This document shows positions 44,844-54,561 of a DNA stretch of 64,000 bases, one piece after another. Source of the stretch: Acidobacteriota bacterium (GTDB taxonomy: Bacteria; Acidobacteriota; Terriglobia; Acidiferrales; UBA7541); contig DAHUXN010000053.1 of NCBI GenBank assembly GCA_027307115.1, forward strand, positions 1 to 64,000, written 5' to 3'. Position numbers and translations under genes: made by a program. How positions within the stretch are numbered: the first letter of the stretch is position 1; each line of letters starts with the position of its first letter. Below the pieces are notes generated by a model. That model ran no database searches, was not told the DNA's origin, and was given only the letters and a program-made list of their open reading frames with translations.

Positions 44844-46124
44844 ATGAGGTCCAGTTATCTAGCTGTTTGTGCAACTCTGATAGCTCTGGCGACAGCCTTG
44901 CCGTCGCGCGCGCAGGGCGCTCCTTCGTCAGGTCACCCGGCGAAGCTCGCCGAACTCCTCACGGAAGCGGAGCGAAACAATCCTCAGATACAAGCTGCAC
45001 GGCACGGATGGGACGCAGCGAAGCAGGTGCCAACCCAAGTCTCGACGCTGCCTGACCCGCAGGTGATGGTGCAGCAGTTCAGCGTCGGCAGCCCGCGACC
45101 TTTCGCCGGTTATACGAACAGCGATTTCGCTTATATCGGCCTCGGCTTTTCGCAGGACATTCCGTTTCCAGGGAAACTCCGCCTTCGCGGAGAAATTGCA
45201 AGGAAGGACGCCGATGTTTCGCAGGAAGGATACGAATCCGTTCGCCGGGCAATTCTCGCCGATGTGAAAAAAACATATTTCGCGCTGGGCTATTTGTCGG
45301 AGAGAGCGACAATTCTCAGCGTGGATGCGGATTTACTGCGCCAAGTTGAAGAATCCGCTGACGCGCGGTATCGCAGCGGCATGGGAAATCAACAGGAAGT
45401 CCTGCAAGCACAGTTGGAGCAAACCAAGCTTCTCCGAGAAATCACAACGAATCAGTTAGAGATAGGAAAGACACAAGCCGCCATCAAGCAGCTTCTCAAT
45501 CGTCCGCAAACTTCGCCCGACATCGAGGCCGCCGCGCTTTCCGAGACTCCGCTTTCCTACAGCTATGAACAGTTGCTGGCTGCCGCCGGCGCGAACAATC
45601 CGGAAATCGCAGGGATGCAAAAGAAAGTGGAGGAACAAAAGCTCCAGGTGGACCTAGCCAAGAAGGATTTTTATCCAGACTTCAATTTGCAATACATGTG
45701 GCAACGCACCGACCCCACGCAATTCCGCGCCTACTACATGCTTACGTTCGGCGTCCGGATTCCCATATATCGAGGACGTCGCCAACAACCGGCGCTGGCG
45801 CAAGCGGAAGCGGAGCAGAATCGCTCCAAAAGCGAATCCGAAACAGTTGCTCAACAAATTGCCGCAGGGCTTCGCGAGGAGTATGTGAGCGCGGGAAAAT
45901 CTGCGGAACTCCTCAAGATTTATCGCGACGGGCTGCTTCCGCAATCGCGTGCGGAATTCGAAGCAGGCTTATCCGCATATCAATCGAACCACGAGGATTT
46001 CCAGGCCCTACTCGCCTCATTTCTTGACGTCCTCAAACTTGACGAAGAGTACTGGCAAATGCTCGACGAACACGAAACATCACTAGCCCAGATCGAAGAA
46101 GCAACCGGATTGTCGCTCCGTTGA
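44844..46124 (+). CDS. TolC/CusC-family outer-membrane efflux protein
   Basis: A 426-aa outer-membrane factor. A signal peptide (1-21, ending PSRAQG) is followed by two OEP repeats with long helices; the first half has NNPQIQAARHGWDAA and the second ANNPEIAGMQKKVEEQKLQVDLAKKDFYPD. It forms the tunnel of a tripartite heavy-metal exporter with the two proteins encoded next. ATG 44844 follows AAAGGA; an upstream in-frame start at 44760 only adds a basic stretch. No lipobox is seen, unlike E. coli CusC. It lies 24 bases before the adaptor start. Confidence 0.92.
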   Translation: MRSSYLAVCATLIALATALPSRAQGAPSSGHPAKLAELLTEAERNNPQIQAARHGWDAAKQVPTQVSTLPDPQVMVQQFSVGSPRPFAGYTNSDFAYIGLGFSQDIPFPGKLRLRGEIARKDADVSQEGYESVRRAILADVKKTYFALGYLSERATILSVDADLLRQVEESADARYRSGMGNQQEVLQAQLEQTKLLREITTNQLEIGKTQAAIKQLLNRPQTSPDIEAAALSETPLSYSYEQLLAAAGANNPEIAGMQKKVEEQKLQVDLAKKDFYPDFNLQYMWQRTDPTQFRAYYMLTFGVRIPIYRGRRQQPALAQAEAEQNRSKSESETVAQQIAAGLREEYVSAGKSAELLKIYRDGLLPQSRAEFEAGLSAYQSNHEDFQALLASFLDVLKLDEEYWQMLDEHETSLAQIEEATGLSLR

Positions 46125-46148
46125 GGCATGAGCGCAGGAGAAAAAGTC

Positions 46149-47726
46149 ATGGCGAACTATCGAAGAGCGTTTTTTCTGGCGGCAGTTGGAAACCTGATAC
46201 TCCTTTTTTTGTTAATCGGAGCGTGGCGGTACTCACGAGGGATGCATTCGACCAAGAGCGCCGCTGTGACGAGTTCGAGTGGCACTGCGCAATCAGGTCA
46301 AGCGAGTGCGCCCATCTCAACAGTTGCTCCGCCGTCTGAAACTCCGCTTTCGCCGGTCCAGATTTCGGCCGAGCGCCTGCAATCCATCGGAGTGAAGTTC
46401 GGAGTCGTTGAACGGAAATCAGTCGAAGATGAAATCCGCACCACGGGAACCGTCGCCATAGATCAGACCCGACAGTCCTACATTCAGACACGCTTTTCGG
46501 GCTACATCGAGAAGGTGTTCGCGGATGCAACGTACAAGTATGTCAAAAAAGGTCAGCCGCTATTCACGATCTACAGTCCGGAGCTTACTGCCGCCGAACG
46601 CGAGTACCTAATTGCGAGACAGAATGCCCAGAATCTTTCGCGGAGCTCTGTGCCGGGCGTCACCGCAGGCAGCGCTTCGCTCGTAAATGCATCTCTCGAC
46701 CGCTTGAAGCAGTGGAATTTGCCGCAACGCGAAATTGCGCGGCTCGAATCCTCGGGTCAAGCACAAGAAGCGCTCGAGATCGATTCGCCGGTTTCCGGCT
46801 ACGTCACGGAACGAAATGCGCTCCCCAATCTCACGGTTCAGCCGGACACGCGGTTGTACACCATCGCCGACCTTTCTACCGTCTGGGTGTTTGCTCAAGT
46901 CTTCCAGAGCGATTTGGGCCGAATACGAGTTGGCGCTCCGACTGTCTTGACTGTGAGTTCGTATCCTGGGCGCGTATTTCAAGGAAGAGTTGACTTCATC
47001 TATCCCGACGTGGACATGACGACGCGCACAGCGCGAGTGCGCATCGTTTTTTCAAATCCCAATCTCACGCTCACACCCGGGATGTTCGTCAATGTGACGG
47101 TGAAAGTGCCGCTCGGAAATCAGCTCGTGATTCCGGTAAGCGGGGTCCTGCAATCCGGCACGCGGCAGATCGTTTTTGTGGACAACGGCGGTGGCTACCT
47201 CGAGCCGCGCGATGTGCAACTCGAGTCGCAAGTGGGCGATGATTTTATCGTTCTTAAGGGACTGAAGGCCGGTGAGCGAGTCGTCACTTCCGCGAACTTC
47301 CTCATCGATTCCGAAAGCCAGCTCCAAGCTGCGATGGGCGCGTTTGCGCCACCTCCGCCCGGCGCCGGCGCAGCCGCGGCAATGAACACTCGCGCAGCTC
47401 CGCCTGCAGCTCAAATCGAATTCACAACTGAACCTTCGACACCGCGAAAGGGAATAAATCTCTACCGCGTGAAGCTGACGGGCGCGCACGGCACTCCCGT
47501 GACAGGGGCACAAGTGAGCGTGCGCAGCTATGTGCCGGCCATGCCGCAGATGGGTATGGCAGCAATAAATGTCGTAACGCCTCTGAACGAAAAGGGCGGC
47601 GGCATATATGAAGGTCAAGCCTCGCTTGAATCTGGCGGCACCTGGCAAGTCACGATAACAGCTACGAAGGGCGGAGCGGTCATTGCGGCGAAACAGCTCA
47701 GCGTGAACGCGGAAGGAGGAATGTAG
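46149..47726 (+). CDS. CusB-like adaptor with C-terminal metal-binding domain
   Basis: A 525-aa membrane-fusion adaptor. It has an anchor helix (about 6-24), barrel and lipoyl regions (TTGTVAIDQTRQSYIQ, GYIEKVF, DSPVSGYVTERNAL), a helical hairpin around 150-200 and a membrane-proximal domain ending LKGLKAGERVVTS. A linker rich in Ala and Pro leads to an added domain (about 425-520) of immunoglobulin-like YtkA/FixH type with VPAMPQMGM, a Met-rich patch that could bind Cu(I). ATG 46149 has AGGAG 8 bases upstream; ATG 46128 is possible. It works between the CusA-like pump and the TolC-like protein. Confidence 0.9.
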   Translation: MANYRRAFFLAAVGNLILLFLLIGAWRYSRGMHSTKSAAVTSSSGTAQSGQASAPISTVAPPSETPLSPVQISAERLQSIGVKFGVVERKSVEDEIRTTGTVAIDQTRQSYIQTRFSGYIEKVFADATYKYVKKGQPLFTIYSPELTAAEREYLIARQNAQNLSRSSVPGVTAGSASLVNASLDRLKQWNLPQREIARLESSGQAQEALEIDSPVSGYVTERNALPNLTVQPDTRLYTIADLSTVWVFAQVFQSDLGRIRVGAPTVLTVSSYPGRVFQGRVDFIYPDVDMTTRTARVRIVFSNPNLTLTPGMFVNVTVKVPLGNQLVIPVSGVLQSGTRQIVFVDNGGGYLEPRDVQLESQVGDDFIVLKGLKAGERVVTSANFLIDSESQLQAAMGAFAPPPPGAGAAAAMNTRAAPPAAQIEFTTEPSTPRKGINLYRVKLTGAHGTPVTGAQVSVRSYVPAMPQMGMAAINVVTPLNEKGGGIYEGQASLESGGTWQVTITATKGGAVIAAKQLSVNAEGGM

Positions 47727-47728
47727 CC

Positions 47729-50700
47729 ATGATCTCCCGCGTGATTGATTGGTGCGCAAGCAATCGTTTCCTTGTCTTCACAGGGACACTGCTGCTTGTG
47801 CTTGCCGGAATATGGTCGCTCAGGAATATTCCTCTTGACGCCCTGCCGGATATCTCCGACGTACAGGTCATCGTGCATGTGCCATGGGAAGGCGAACCGC
47901 CAAGCATCATCGAAGACCAGGTCACGTATCCAATCGTTACTTCGTTGCTGGCTGCCCCTCATGTGAAGGCCGTCCGCGCGCAGACGATGTTTGGAGACGC
48001 CTACATCTTCGTGGTCTTCGAAGACGGCACGGATCTTTATTGGGCTCGTTCGCGCGTTCTCGAATACATCCAGCAGTTGCAGGGCGTGTTGCCAAAAAAC
48101 GTGTCGCCGATGATTGGTCCAGATGCCACTGGCGCGGGCTGGGTGTACGAATACGCTGTCATTGACCGCACGCACCAACACAGTCTTGCGGACTTGCGCA
48201 GTCTTCAGGACTGGTACCTACGCTATCAGTTGGAAACTGTCCCGGGCGTGGCGGAAGTCGCGACGATCGGCGGATTCGTTCGCCAGTATCAGGTCAATTT
48301 GGACCCTGACAAGCTCCGCGCTTATGACATTCCGCTTTCGACCGTGATTGACCGTGTCCGCGACAGCACGAACGAAGTTGGCGGGCGTGTGCTCGAAATG
48401 GGCGGCGCCCAGTACATGATTCGCGGCCTCGGTTATTTGCGTTCGCTCGACGATCTGGAGAACGTGCCTGTAGCCACAAAGAACGGAACTCCGGTCCTCG
48501 TTCGCAATCTGGGAACAGTCACGTTCGGTCCCGACATTCGTCAGGGTGTAGCCGAGTGGAACGGCGAGGGAGAAGCCGTCGGCGGAATCATTGTGATGCG
48601 TTACGGAATGAATGCCCTTAACGTGATCGACGGAGTTAAGAAAAAGCTTGCCGAAATCAAACCATCGCTTCCGTCTGGTGTCGAGGTTGTCTCAGGTTAT
48701 GATCGATCTGGATTGATCCAGGCATCTATTAAAACGCTACAACGCGATCTCCTTGAAGAAGCCATCATCGTCAGTTTTGTCACGATTGCCTTCTTGTTTC
48801 ATTTCCGGTCCGCCCTGATCCCCATTCTGACTCTGCCCATCGCTGTCATCTCATCCTTCATTCCGATGTATTTTCTCCATGTCAGTTCCAACATCATGTC
48901 GCTCGGAGGTCTGGCCCTGGCGATAGGTGTGCTCATCGACGCAGCCATCGTGATGGTCGAGAACGGTTACCGCCACTTGTCGGAACACCTTGCCACAAGA
49001 GCCGGATCGGGAGGCAAGCTAACAGAGAAGGAAAGACGCCGCATTCTGATGGGTGCGGCGAAACAGGTAGGGCCGCCCATTTTCTTTTCCTTGCTCGTCA
49101 TCCTCGTGTCTTTCCTGCCGGTATTTCTTCTCGAAGCGCAAGAAGGCCGCATGTTTCGCCCGCTGGCATGGACAAAGACTCTCTCGGTGGCGTTCTCTTC
49201 GATTCTTGCTATTACGCTCGTTCCCGTCCTGATGGTGATTTTTATTCGCGGCCATCTGAGGCCGGAATCCGCAAATCCATTTTCACGCTGGACACAGGCC
49301 TTGTATCTGCCCGTTCTCCGCTTCTGCTTGCGATACAGGAAGACGACGCTGCTTCTCAACCTTGTCCTTCTCGCCGTCACCGCGCCGCTGGCGTGGCGTA
49401 TCGGAAGTCAGTTCATGCCGCCCCTCTACGAGGGCTCCTCGCTCTACATGCCGACTGCCCTTCCCGGCATCTCGATCACGCAGGCCTCAACGCTGCTGCA
49501 GGAGCAGGACCGCATCATCAAATCTTTTCCTGAGGTCGAAACCGTCTTCGGCGCGGTTGGCCGCTCCGACAGCCCCACCGATAACGCTCCCCTGGACATG
49601 TACGACACAACGATCATGCTCAAGCCGCGAGAACAATGGCGTGCGGGCATGAACTACGAAAAACTTATCCGCGAGATGGATGAAAAACTGCAATTCCCGG
49701 GTCTGACGAACACGTGGACGATGCCCGTACAAAACCGCCTCGACATGGAATTGACCGGAATCAAAACCCCGGTGGGCCTTAAAATCCAAGGTCCGAACGT
49801 CGAAGGAATCCAGCAGGCGGGGGCGCAGGTGCAACAACTCCTCGGCGGGATTCCGGAACTGCGTTCCATTTTTGCCGAGCGCGTCGCCGAGGGATTTTAT
49901 ATCAACGTAGAAGTCAATCGGCCCGAGGCAGCGCGTTACGGCCTCACCGTGGCCGACGTCCAGCGCGCAGTCACGTCGGGCATTGGCGGTGAAAACATCG
50001 CGGAAAATATCGAAGGCCGCGAGCGGTATCCCATCAACGTGCGCTACAGTCGCGACTTCCGTGATGACATCGCACAATTGCAGCGTGTCGTTATCGCCAC
50101 TCCCGCCGGAGCGCAGATTCCCATCTCCGAAGTTGCAAGGATTTATTTCTCGCGTGGACCGGCCATGATTCGCGACGAGGATGGCCTGCTTACCGGGTAT
50201 GTCTATCTCGATCTCGCGACGAAGGACTATGGCGGCTTCGTTGCGAAGGCCAGTCGGCTGCTCAATGAAAAGCTGCGCCTTCCGCCGGGATACAGATACA
50301 AATGGTCGGGAGAGTACGAATTCGAAGTACGCGCCAAGGAAAGGCTGAAATTCATCGTCCCCATCGTGTTCTTCGCAATTTTCGTGTTGCTCTATATGGT
50401 TTTTCATTCCGTGATGGAAGCGGCCATCCTCATCCTGCCTACATTTTTCGCCATGACAGGGGGACTGATTTTGCAATGGTGGCTCGGCTACAACTTCAGC
50501 GTCGCCGTGTGGGTCGGTTACATCGCGCTATTTGGAATTGCCGTCGAAACCGGCGTCGTCATGGTCGTCTATCTTCATGAGGCACTCAACAAGAGGCTTG
50601 TCTCGGGCACGCCGATCGCGCACGAAGATATCGAAGAGGCCACGATCGAGGGCGCCGTTCAGCGGCTGCGACCTAAGTTGATGACAGTGACGGCAGTCCT

Positions 50701-50893
50701 CGCCAGTTTGATTCCGATCCTCTGGGAAACCGGCATCGGCTCGGACGTGATGAAACCCATCGCCGCTCCGATAGTCGGCGGCATGATCACCTCGACCGTC
50801 GCCGTCTTGATCTTGGTTCCGGTGTTTTTTGCTTCGCTAAAGGAACGCGCGCTTCGCGCAGGCACTTTGAGTACTCGCGCAGGCGAGGACTAG
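47729..50893 (+). CDS. cusA: CusA-like Cu(I)/Ag(I) efflux RND pump
   Basis: A 1054-aa RND transporter of the heavy-metal efflux class, full length with twelve membrane helices. It opens MISRVIDWCASNRFLVF and has DALPDISDVQVIV. The proton-relay helix reads LALAIGVLIDAAIVMVEN. The stretch NTWTMPVQNRLDMELTGIKT matches the Cu/Ag-type (CusA) periplasmic region with its Met residues, rather than Zn/Co/Cd-type pumps. ATG 47729 follows GGAGG. It uses proton influx to expel metal through the adaptor and outer-membrane partner encoded upstream. Confidence 0.95.
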   Translation: MISRVIDWCASNRFLVFTGTLLLVLAGIWSLRNIPLDALPDISDVQVIVHVPWEGEPPSIIEDQVTYPIVTSLLAAPHVKAVRAQTMFGDAYIFVVFEDGTDLYWARSRVLEYIQQLQGVLPKNVSPMIGPDATGAGWVYEYAVIDRTHQHSLADLRSLQDWYLRYQLETVPGVAEVATIGGFVRQYQVNLDPDKLRAYDIPLSTVIDRVRDSTNEVGGRVLEMGGAQYMIRGLGYLRSLDDLENVPVATKNGTPVLVRNLGTVTFGPDIRQGVAEWNGEGEAVGGIIVMRYGMNALNVIDGVKKKLAEIKPSLPSGVEVVSGYDRSGLIQASIKTLQRDLLEEAIIVSFVTIAFLFHFRSALIPILTLPIAVISSFIPMYFLHVSSNIMSLGGLALAIGVLIDAAIVMVENGYRHLSEHLATRAGSGGKLTEKERRRILMGAAKQVGPPIFFSLLVILVSFLPVFLLEAQEGRMFRPLAWTKTLSVAFSSILAITLVPVLMVIFIRGHLRPESANPFSRWTQALYLPVLRFCLRYRKTTLLLNLVLLAVTAPLAWRIGSQFMPPLYEGSSLYMPTALPGISITQASTLLQEQDRIIKSFPEVETVFGAVGRSDSPTDNAPLDMYDTTIMLKPREQWRAGMNYEKLIREMDEKLQFPGLTNTWTMPVQNRLDMELTGIKTPVGLKIQGPNVEGIQQAGAQVQQLLGGIPELRSIFAERVAEGFYINVEVNRPEAARYGLTVADVQRAVTSGIGGENIAENIEGRERYPINVRYSRDFRDDIAQLQRVVIATPAGAQIPISEVARIYFSRGPAMIRDEDGLLTGYVYLDLATKDYGGFVAKASRLLNEKLRLPPGYRYKWSGEYEFEVRAKERLKFIVPIVFFAIFVLLYMVFHSVMEAAILILPTFFAMTGGLILQWWLGYNFSVAVWVGYIALFGIAVETGVVMVVYLHEALNKRLVSGTPIAHEDIEEATIEGAVQRLRPKLMTVTAVLASLIPILWETGIGSDVMKPIAAPIVGGMITSTVAVLILVPVFFASLKERALRAGTLSTRAGED

Positions 50894-51072
50894 CACTTTG
50901 ATCAGGAATGGAGACTCGAAATCGCCGCTTCGATCGCTAAGATTTTGATCGATGCGTCCCGGATGACATAGGGGACTATAGGGGACAGACCGTCTTCGTG
51001 GGTGCCAGACCGTCAACGCCTCTAAATTGTGTCGCGCGTCGCGATAAATGGTTTAGAATCAAGTAACATCGT

Positions 51073-51149
51073 GCGCCCGTAGCTCAGTTGGAAAGAGCGT
51101 CTGCCTTCTAAGCAGAGGGTCGGGGGTTCGAGTCCCTCCGGGCGCGCCA
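51073..51149 (+). tRNA. tRNA-Arg (anticodon TCT)
   Basis: A complete cloverleaf of 77 bases including encoded CCA. The acceptor stem is GCGCCCG / CGGGCGC, the D arm GCTCAGTTGGAAAGAGC, the anticodon loop CTTCTAA (anticodon TCT, codon AGA) and the T arm contains GGTTCGAGTCC. It stands alone. Confidence 0.97.
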
Positions 51150-51517
51150 CGTTTGCATAGAATTCGGCGCTGCATACTCTACCCTTATTACATGATTTAC
51201 TGGATTGAATTGCGGTCGCATTCCGGTATTCTCGCAGCAGTTCACATGAATCACTCCCGATTGGCGATCTTGTCCTTCACGGAGTGACTGCACACGATAG
51301 CCCCTGGCGGGCCTTTGCAGTTTGACCGTCTCGGAAGCTGTCCTTGGTCGCCATCGGGCAACTCATCATAGTGGCCGAATGCTCCATCCAAATGACTGGC
51401 GTTTTGCTTCCTCAATAATCGTAACGTCTCGGCCGGTACAGTATTTACAGTATTGCGGGACCCGCAAACGAGCGACTAAATTCCGATGGGAACTTAACCC
51501 CAAGGGAGTAACAAGTC
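51150..51517 (+). other. Non-coding region with a tandem 9-mer
   Basis: No supportable gene lies between the tRNA and the DUF2934 gene. TACAGTATT is repeated in tandem at 51437-51454 and directly followed by the small dyad GCGGGACCCGC (51455-51465), about 55-80 bases before the next start codon. This may be an operator or promoter region. I see no integrase or duplicated tRNA end. Confidence 0.4.
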
Positions 51518-51748
51518 ATGGCCGACCTGTATCAAGATGTGCCCACACGGGATCAAATTCAGCTCCGCGCGTACGAGCTCTACCTCAAACGCGGTGGAGA
51601 GGACGGTCGAGACGTCGAGGACTGGCTTACCGCCGAGGCTGAACTGCGCAATCAGCATTCGTCGTCCATCGGGAGGTTCGACGAGCGGGACGATTCGCAG
51701 CAGAAGCCGAGAACATTGGCGGCTTCCAGCGGTTCGAAAAACCTCTGA
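51518..51748 (+). CDS. DUF2934 small protein
   Basis: A 76-aa protein with the DUF2934 pattern IQLRAYELYLKRGGEDGRDVEDWLTAEAEL at residues 12-42, followed by a polar tail. The family is small, soluble, common in Acidobacteria and Proteobacteria, and of unknown function. ATG 51518 follows AAGGGAG. It converges on ligD. Confidence 0.85.
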   Translation: MADLYQDVPTRDQIQLRAYELYLKRGGEDGRDVEDWLTAEAELRNQHSSSIGRFDERDDSQQKPRTLAASSGSKNL

Positions 51749-51806
51749 TTGCTTGCTCTTCCGTGCGCCGTTTACCGAACGCCGGGAACGGGAATAATTT
51801 TTGCGG

Positions 51807-54410
51807 CTATCGCATTCGCTCCAGAAGCTTCACCGCTGGTTCCAGCTTCTGGCGCTGCTTCCAGAAATTTGCCCACAGGTCGCCGGTTTTTTCCAGGCGC
51901 CGGTCGAGTGACTTCAAGTTCCATTTCGCCGGAAGGAGTCCACTGTCGAGTTCGTTCGTTTGCACCGGAGTTGACACGGGCGCGTGTGGAAACGCCCGCA
52001 CGGAATACACCGACGCGAGCGACTGCCCCTCGGAATTCTGGTGCGCATCGATTAAGATCCGGCCCTTGGGACGTTTCGCAACGCTCCGCTCAAACGTCAG
52101 CAGGCCAGGATGCTTTGCATCAACCAGTGCTGACACCGCTTGCACGAACGTCCGCGCCTGCTCGTACGTGTACCGCGGCTCGACAGGCAAAAAAATGTGG
52201 ATCCCTGTCGCGCCCGACGTTTTTGGAAAAGCCGCCATTTCCGCCTTCTCAAGTATTCCCATCAAAATCTTCGCGACTTTGACCACCGTTGTAAAAGGCG
52301 TACCGTCCGTGGGGTCCAGGTCAAAAAAAATGTAATCCGGACTCCCCACGGCTCCCGCGCGGCTCGACCACGGGTTGTGGTCAATACAGCCGAGATTCGT
52401 CAGGTAGAGTAACGTCGCGCGATCGTTCGCAATAAAATAATGGATCTTCTTTCCTTTGCCCTCGGACACGATCGGCGCGGTCTTCACCCAGTCCGGCGTG
52501 TTTCTGTCTGCATCCTTTTGAAAGAACGCTTCGCCCGCGATCCCATTCGGATATCGCCGCAGCACCAGTGGCCTGTCCCCCAGAAAAGGAATCATCAGCG
52601 GCGCCATTCGATGGTAGTAAGCCAACAAATTCCGCTTCGTGATGCCGTCTTCGGGAAAGTAAATCTTGTTCAGATTTGTCAGTCTCAGTTCTACGCCGTC
52701 AATTTCCGCGAATAGTTCCTCGCTCGTCCCGCCCGTCAGTTCTTGTTCGACTTGCTCTCCAGCAGCTTGTTTCGCTCTGGAGACGTGCGGTGCTTTCGCA
52801 GGCGTGCCCTTGCGCGCGATTGCAGCGCCGTCTTTCGGTTGCTTCGTCACCTTCGCTTGATTCACCGGCTCTTTCAGCTCCTTCTCCAACGTGCATTCGC
52901 GCGGGTTTCGGTCTTCCTGCAATCCCAGAAAGCGCGGCTGCCGCAAATGCGTGCCCTCGGTCCACCCGCCAAATCTGACTCGCGCCACCAGCTCTGGTTT
53001 CACCCACGTCGCTTCCTCGCGCGTGGACGGCCGCTCATCAAACGGGCAATCGTCGCTCTTCAACGATTGCAACCGCGCCCACAATCGTTTTTGCAGCTCG
53101 ACTGAAAATCCAGTCCCGGCTCCTCCAATAAATTTCAGCTTGTCTCCGTCGTACAATCCCAGAAGCAAGGCTCCGAAATATTCGCGTGTGCCGCGCGGCT
53201 CGGTCCAGCCGCCCACCACCGCGTCCACCTCTTTGTCCGTTTTGAATTTCAACCACGCCGTCGTGCGCCCCGCTGGATACGTGCTCGAGACTTGCTTGCC
53301 GACAATACCTTCCAGTTCGCGCTTTACCGCCAGTTCGAACAGCTCCTTGCCCTTTCCAATCTGGTGGTCCGAATAGCGCACCACGCTTCCCGTACGCAGC
53401 ACTTGCTTGAGGAATTCTTTCCTCTCGATCAGCGGAACGCCGCGCAGATCGTGACCATCGCAGTAAATGATGTCGAACGCGTAGTACACCACCGGGATTT
53501 CCTCCATCGATCGCGCTGACGGATTCTGCACGCCCATTCGGTTCTGCAGGCGCTGAAAATCGCTGCGCCCGTCGCTGTCCAGCGCCACAATCTCTCCATC
53601 GATGCAAGCCTCTTTGGCGTTTATGCTGTTCGCGATCACCGACAGGTCCGGATACTCGCGCGTGATGTCCCGATTCGCTCGCGACACTAGTTTGAGCTTT
53701 CCATCTTTCACGCAGGCCAGCGCGCGTATGCCGTCCCATTTGATTTCGAACAGCCAGCTTGGATCCGAGGACGGATTCTCCGCCAATGTCGCGAGCGCCG
53801 CCTGAAATTTCGTCGGCATCGCTGCTGGCCGCGCGCCCTCAGGCATTTTCGGCTTGTGTGACGTTTTTCCTGCTGACGTCGCGGGCAAGAGTGGCTCGGC
53901 AACTTTACCGGGCGCGCCGCTCACGTGCGCTGCTGCGTCACGATGCTTGATGAGCAGCCAATTCTTTTTTTGCTCATCCCCGCGCAGACGCACCAGCACA
54001 AAACTGCCTTTCAGTTTCTGCCCGTGCAATTTGAATTTTATTTCGCCGCGATTGATTTGCTCGGAAGCGGACATGCTTCCCTCTGGCTCAAACGTGCCGT
54101 GATCCCAAATCGCAACTTCACCGGCTCCGTAGTGTCCCGCCGGGATCGTTCCCTCGAACGTCCCGTAATCGACCGGATGATCCTCCGTCTGCACCGCCAG
54201 CCGTTTATCCGCCGGGTTGAGCGAAGGTCCCTTCGGCACCGCCCACGATTTCAAAACGCCATCTACTTCCAGCCGGAAATCATAGTGCAGCCGCCGCGCG
54301 TGATGTTCCTGCACCACGAAATGATTCCCCGCGTGCCGCGCTACTTTCCCGCTTGGCTCGGGAGTCTCGCGAAATTTCCGTTTGCGCCGGTATTCTTGCA
54401 ACAACGCCAT
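51807..54410 (-). CDS. ligD: Multifunctional DNA ligase D (PE-LIG-POL)
   Basis: An 867-aa end-joining enzyme with all three activities. The 3'-phosphoesterase domain (about 25-155) has HHARRLHYDFRLE and DHPVDYGTFEG. The ATP-dependent ligase domain (about 195-500) has nucleotidyl Lys K224 in FEIKWDGIRA. The primase-polymerase domain (about 565-860) has LTNLNKIYFPEDG and the metal-binding FFDLDPTDG. The order PE-LIG-POL matches the Pseudomonas type. With Ku it repairs double-strand breaks. It is divergent from ku across 151 bases. The start ATG 54410 has only a weak ribosome binding site. Confidence 0.96.
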   Translation of the reverse strand: MALLQEYRRKRKFRETPEPSGKVARHAGNHFVVQEHHARRLHYDFRLEVDGVLKSWAVPKGPSLNPADKRLAVQTEDHPVDYGTFEGTIPAGHYGAGEVAIWDHGTFEPEGSMSASEQINRGEIKFKLHGQKLKGSFVLVRLRGDEQKKNWLLIKHRDAAAHVSGAPGKVAEPLLPATSAGKTSHKPKMPEGARPAAMPTKFQAALATLAENPSSDPSWLFEIKWDGIRALACVKDGKLKLVSRANRDITREYPDLSVIANSINAKEACIDGEIVALDSDGRSDFQRLQNRMGVQNPSARSMEEIPVVYYAFDIIYCDGHDLRGVPLIERKEFLKQVLRTGSVVRYSDHQIGKGKELFELAVKRELEGIVGKQVSSTYPAGRTTAWLKFKTDKEVDAVVGGWTEPRGTREYFGALLLGLYDGDKLKFIGGAGTGFSVELQKRLWARLQSLKSDDCPFDERPSTREEATWVKPELVARVRFGGWTEGTHLRQPRFLGLQEDRNPRECTLEKELKEPVNQAKVTKQPKDGAAIARKGTPAKAPHVSRAKQAAGEQVEQELTGGTSEELFAEIDGVELRLTNLNKIYFPEDGITKRNLLAYYHRMAPLMIPFLGDRPLVLRRYPNGIAGEAFFQKDADRNTPDWVKTAPIVSEGKGKKIHYFIANDRATLLYLTNLGCIDHNPWSSRAGAVGSPDYIFFDLDPTDGTPFTTVVKVAKILMGILEKAEMAAFPKTSGATGIHIFLPVEPRYTYEQARTFVQAVSALVDAKHPGLLTFERSVAKRPKGRILIDAHQNSEGQSLASVYSVRAFPHAPVSTPVQTNELDSGLLPAKWNLKSLDRRLEKTGDLWANFWKQRQKLEPAVKLLERMR

Positions 54411-54561
54411 GGTCGGATTATAAGAATCTGCCTCCTCGCTCCAAATATCAAACCTGCCTCTACAACATCAAATTTCCGCGGCTACAGCCTTCTCCCGATG
54501 TGTACAATACCTCAAGGCCACAAGCTTGAGGGGCTAAGACAGCAAAGGGGGGCGCGCAAAC

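Noticed and set aside
51073-51517. tRNA-Arg as a phage or island attachment site
   Set aside because: No integrase gene and no repeated tRNA 3' end were found in the downstream sequence.
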